This document shows positions 59,682 through 64,000 of a DNA stretch of 64,000 bases, one piece after another. The stretch lies in the NCBI RefSeq assembly GCF_964355755.1, contig NC_092676.1:8230288-8294287 (forward strand), in the 5' to 3' direction. This DNA comes from Antedon mediterranea (Eukaryota > Echinodermata > Crinoidea > Comatulida > Antedonidae). The translations under genes were made by a program, and so were the position numbers. The stretch's first letter is position 1. Each line of letters begins with the position of its first letter. Under the pieces are notes generated by a model. That model was not told where the DNA came from. It saw nothing but the letters and a program-made list of their open reading frames with translations, and did no database searches.

Positions 59682-60874
59682 CTTAAAAGTAAAAACAATG
59701 TACAGTAACAATTACATGCAAGCTGTATATAACTTTTATGTTTTACTTTTAGCCAATGAGACATTATCTACATAGTAAATGCTGATGAGTATACTTTAAT
59801 TAGTATAAATAAACTATGTTAAAATAAGTAAAGTATTATTCTCATTAACACAATTTGTATAACAAATTCTAAATATTTGTTATTTTAATATATCTCTTTA
59901 AATCTCTTTAAATGAAGACCAATTTTCAATTATTTATATCTTAAAAAATTGCATAATTTATTGATAATTGTTAAATATTTTACTAAAGGTGTTAGAGTCC
60001 AAATACCTTCAATTCAACAATGTTCATCAAAAATTACAGTATTCAAGCTGTTCAGAATCTCAACTTTTATTTTTCATACACATTTTGAATTATTTGTATA
60101 GTCTTTCAGTCAATGATAGGGACATTATCTACATAGTAAATGCTATTGAGTATACTTTATTAAGGCTAAAATAAACTGTTAAATTAAGAAAATGTTATTC
60201 TCATGGATGAACACAATTTGTATGACAAATTATTTGTTATCTTAATGTATTAATATAATAATTAAATCCAAATGAAGACCCAATATTATCAATAATATAT
60301 TTGTATATTGTATGTATTGGTCACATTATCTACATAGTAAATGCTATTGAGTATACTTTAATTAAGGCTAAAATAAACTATGTTAAAATAATTAGAATGT
60401 GTTATTGAACATAATTTGTATAACAAATAATAATGATAATGCATATAACCTAATCATAAACATTTATTTTTTATACACATTTTGATTTTTTTTATAGTCT
60501 TTCAGGGACACGATCTAACTAGTAAATGCTGATGAGCTTACATTAATTAGGCAAAAATAAACTGTTAAAATATGAAAAATGTTATTCTCATGAACACAAT
60601 TTCTTACTGTATTTAATAATTTAATATTTAAATCTTTTCAAATGAATGTTAAAATAATAAAGTGTTATTCTCATGAACACCATTTCTATAGCAAATTCTA
60701 ATATTTGTTTTCATATAATAATTATATTAATTAAATCTCTTTAATTAATGACCAATTAACACTTATTACATTATAAAATGATAAAATGCATAATGTTTAT
60801 TTTTATAAAAATATATTGTTATTTATTTTGAAAAAAATAATTAAACATAGAAATAAATAATTGCAAAATACTTT

Positions 60875-60945
60875 AGGCCTACAGCTAATGTCAGTGTTGT
60901 CAAACTATCAAATACCATGGGCTGGCAATGCACTTATTTGTTGAT
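60875..60945 (-). pseudogene. Degenerate LRR exon
   Basis: A sister of the copy at 52535: lost donor (GTAGGCC), CCATGG in place of CAATGTATT surroundings, and a changed 5' end (ACATCAACAAATAAG). Confidence 0.55.
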
Positions 60946-61304
60946 GTTCATAAAGGAATAACAGTGATATAGTGGTTGGGGTTAAGGTATAAAAAGTGTT
61001 AAAATAAGAAAGGGTCATGAGAAAATTGTAAATATTTGTTACATATTAAGTATTGAATAATAATACTTAAATTTCTTGAAATGGAGACCAATTTTCAATT
61101 ATTTTCATCTCTCAAAATTGAATAATTTATTGATAATTGTTAAATATTTTACTATATTATGCTAAAGTGATTTTTAAAATATAAACTGTATACTGTATGT
61201 TGATTACATTATGAAATGATACAATGATTAATATTCATTGTTTTAAATTATTTTATTTTCAACTTAAAACAAATTAAACAAAGAAATTATTATGAGCAAA
61301 ATAC

Positions 61305-61376
61305 AGTATTGTCAGTTTTGTCAATCTATCAAATACATTGGCTGGCAATGTTCTTATTTGGTTATTCCACAAAGAC
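61305..61376 (-). CDS. LRR array exon A8 (72 nt) with weakened donor
   Basis: It reads SLWNNQIRTLPANVFD, then RLTKLTI plus Leu. The donor is GTATTTTG where the paralogs have GTAAGTATTTTG, a 4-bp loss, so splicing may be weak. It is the most upstream complete array copy seen (the gene runs right to left). Confidence 0.7.
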
Positions 61377-61802
61377 CTTAAAAGTAAAAACAATGTACAG
61401 TAACAATTACAATAATCAAGCTGTTTGATATGTCAACATTTATTTTTCATATACATTTTAATTTTTGTTATAGCCTTTCAATGACATTATCTACATAGTA
61501 AATGCTGATGAGCTTATAATATGAAAAATCTTGTACAATTTCTTTATAAAATCAAAATATTTGTTATCATCTTAATGTATTTAATAATGTAATATTTAAA
61601 TCTCTTTAAATGAATGTTAAAATAATAAAGTGTTATTCTCATGAACACCATTTCTATAGCAAATTGTAAATATTTTAATAATTATATTAATTAAATCTCT
61701 TTAATTAATGACCAATTAACACTTATTACATTATGAAATGATAAAATGCATAATGTTTATTTTTATTTAATAAAAATATATATATAAATATAAATATATT
61801 TT

Positions 61803-62570
61803 ATTCATTTTTTGTATAAAAATAATCAAAATATGCACATTTTCCATACAATTAGCTTCATAATTAAAAATGTTCAATACAAGTTGGGTAGCAATGGGTA
61901 GCATATTGTGTATGCTTTCATTTGATACCATACAGTTTGTCCATTGGCATTTTAAAGAATAATTTAACACAAAAATGTTTTTTTGGTTGTCATTTTTAGG
62001 TCAAAGGTCAGTAAAAGCATTTCCGGTCATTTTTTCGCTAAAAGTTGTGTTAGACGGAATATAAATATGTATATTCTGAACAATTTGACACAAAAAGAAC
62101 ACTTGAATTATTTAATATTATAAATAAACCAAAATAAATTTACACTATTTAAAATACTCATTTTAATAAAAATAATAAAATATGCACATTTTTAACAAAA
62201 TTAATATAATATTTACAGATTTTTAATACAAGTTGGGTATCAATGGATAGAATATTTTATGGGCTTTCATTTGATACCAAATATTTTTTCCAAACACTTA
62301 AATTATTTAATATTATATAAATAAACATAACAATTACACTCCCAAATATTCATTTTTTGTATAAAAATAATCAAAATATGTACATTTTCCATACAATTAG
62401 CTTCATAATTAAAAATGTTCAATACAAGTTGGGTAGCAATAGGTAGCATATTGTGTATGCTTTCATTTGATACCATTCAGTTTGTCCATTGGCATTTTAA
62501 AGAATAATTTAACCTGAAAATGTGTTTTTTGGGTCAAAGGTCAGTAAAAGCATTTTCAGTCATTTTTTTT
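61803..62570. repeat. Diverged tandem copies of a 150-200-bp unit
   Basis: TTTTTGTATAAAAATAATCAAAATATG through GTTGGGTAGCAAT(G/A)GGTAGCATATTG and CTTTCATTTGATACCAT occurs at 61805-61990 and again at 62353-62540, nearly identical. A more diverged copy lies at 62160-62290. The downstream text GGTCAAAGGTCAGTAAAAGCATTT is also duplicated. Confidence 0.75.
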
Positions 62571-62724
62571 GTGTTAGACCGAATATAAATATGTATAAAT
62601 CTGTACGACAAGTGGTTGTCGAGATATAAGAAGCACATATTTTTAACCTTTGACCCTGATTTTGGGCATGTTCGTCCCGGATAGCGAATTTGGCACACAT
62701 TCCATGTTGTTCGTTGGGGTCAAA

Positions 62725-64000
62725 TTATCCTATAACAGTTGAGATATTCTCTCCTAAATTAAATGCATACAAATCTGACCCAGGTCCTAGACTATGTGGA
62801 ACACCTTTGAGGTTGCGGACTTTCGGGCAAAATAGCAAGCATTTGGATTTGGTTTCATTAAAAGTAATATCATGGTCACTAGCAAAACCTTCACAGAGTC
62901 CAATTGGGCTTTGTAAGCCAGTCACTGACGGAGCCAAAAGGACCAAGTCATCGGCAAAGCTTAGGCAATTCAGTTTAAGACTGTTAATTTCACAACCTTC
63001 TTTTGACTTAGTCAGTTCAACAGTTAACGGATCAGTGTACACATTGTAAAGTAGAGGGGACATAACGCCTCCCTGGCGAACCCCATTACGAACAGTGAAA
63101 GAATCGGAAACGGAACTTCCCCACCTGACAACAAATTCCTGATTCCTATACCATGACCTCAGTATCTTAACTACAGTTGAAGGGGTACCCCTGTCAATTA
63201 GGGTCTTGAAAAGTGTCCAGTGGTTCACTTTATCAAAGGCTTTGCTAGCGTCCAAGAAACAGCAATAAACTGGGCTACCATGATTGCTGTAATGCTCGAT
63301 AATCTGTTTAAGAGCAAATATACACAATTCGGTTGAGTGACCAGATTTGAAGGCAAACTGGTTGTCATGGGAGTCCAGTGAATTACCACAATGTTGTATC
63401 ATTACAGACTCTAGAAGTTTAGAAGCTACACATGCCAAAGCTATTGGCCGATAATTCCCTTTATCAGTGATATTCCCTGATTTAGATTTAATTACCGGCA
63501 CAAGCGTGACTTTTGTGAGATTACTTGGAACAAACCTGTGAACAAACATAGCCTTAAAACATACACTTAAAATAATACTAAGTCGCTCAGAAGCGAATTT
63601 GAAATGCTCATTGCATAGACCATCATATCCCGCTGCTTTAGCATTGGGCAATTTATCAATTAATAGCTTAATATTATGGGGTGAAACATCAATTTCACCG
63701 TCTGTTCAGTTTTCAAGAGTTTCATTAACAACAGTCTTATGCTCAGATGAGTCAATACTATTAAATAAATCGGAGAAATGTTGACGCCATAGGTCACAAA
63801 TGTCATTTTCCCCCTTAGCACTACCAATAATGTTAGACTGGGAATTGGCGTAGCTGGATTTCTTAACCTTACCCCAGAAACTATTATAGTCCTTATCATC
63901 AAAAGACTTGGCCATCGAGTCCGCCCTTAGCATTTCTTCGTTAGATTTATACTTTCTGAGGGCATTTTTTAAATTATATCTAGTGATTTTCATGTGTTCA
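62725..64000 (-). pseudogene. LINE reverse transcriptase, runs off the right edge
   Basis: Minus-strand frame in two pieces separated by a single in-frame TGA near 63705. The upstream piece (63993-63706) has SFWGKVKKS and LWRQHFSDLFNS, typical of the linker before the reverse transcriptase. The downstream piece (to 62725) has NAKAAGYDGLCNEHFKF, NYRPIALACVASKLLESVM, the motif A FLDASKAFDKVNH, motif B GVRQGGVMSPLLYNVY, and the catalytic FADDLVLLAPS. These are non-LTR retrotransposon signatures; the clade was not assigned. It terminates soon after the thumb region, so the 3' end is truncated. Confidence 0.85.

Larger units (their letters stand above)
43750..61700 (-). repeat. Segmental tandem array carrying the LRR exons
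   Basis: The array is built of 1.2-1.7 kb units sharing intronic blocks such as CATTATCTACATAGTAAATG, CTGATGAGTATACTTTAATTAG and TCTCATTAACACAATTTG. Units around 44870-45800 and 47865-48727 are nearly identical at an offset of about 3.0 kb. Units 46640-46980 and 46350-46630 are a 300-bp tandem pair. The pairs 57980-58620 and 59140-59780 are also close copies. Insertions at 48727-49268, 49858-51158 and 52704-56592 interrupt it. Confidence 0.85.

Noticed and set aside
45363-59775. Repeated plus-strand frames containing LSNYQIHWLAMYLFGY
   Set aside because: These are the antisense reading of the LRR exons; the minus strand gives the LRR consensus and splice sites.

Overview
The window looks like AT-rich animal nuclear DNA: genes with GT-AG introns, many decayed transposons, no operons. 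The gene content (a RXFP/GRL101-like leucine-rich-repeat GPCR locus, an animal ACC-synthase-like gene, DIRS, Penelope-like and LINE remnants, abundant MITEs) points to a marine invertebrate, perhaps an invertebrate deuterostome such as an echinoderm. That placement is inference.

Region 1 (about 3.8-28.6 kb, minus strand) is one large gene for a secreted-then-anchored, mucin-like single-pass membrane protein. Nine exons with matching phases can be chained: a signal-peptide exon (28474-28564), a small exon, a 5.4 kb exon with about 41 tandem 38/40-residue Ser/Thr/Pro/Glu repeats, a 113-nt exon, a 2.75 kb exon with 57-residue and 11-residue repeats, then two tandem copies of a juxtamembrane module with furin-like basic sites, and a transmembrane exon (3846-3998). 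The chain gives at least 3085 codons. The rest of the cytoplasmic tail was not found.

Region 2 (29.3-34.3 kb, plus strand) holds the first four coding exons of an ACC-synthase-like (ACCS) PLP-dependent enzyme, head-to-head with the mucin-like gene across about 750 bp. The remaining exons, including the one for the PLP lysine, were not found.

Region 3 (35.6-61.4 kb, minus strand) is a decayed RXFP/GRL101-like receptor locus. Two degenerate 7TM exons (35.8-36.7 kb and 40.4-41.7 kb) lie downstream of LRR exons of 72 or 75 nt, all phase 2. From 43.9 to 61.4 kb one LRR exon with its introns has been amplified into at least eight complete copies plus many truncated ones. The copies share an almost fixed LRR core, but most of their differences fall on the x residues of the LxxLxLxxN beta strand, the ligand-facing positions. 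This resembles cassette diversity in variable lymphocyte receptors and is the most unusual signal in the window, although the receptor bodies present here are broken.

The rest is mobile DNA: a tyrosine-recombinase-only DIRS derivative (22.66-23.87 kb), a 3.9 kb TTAA-flanked inverted-repeat element (52.7-56.6 kb) with its empty site visible elsewhere in the array, a 1.3 kb element with another nested inside (49.86-51.16 kb), several MITE families, a tRNA-derived SINE, a Penelope-like fragment and a LINE at the right edge.
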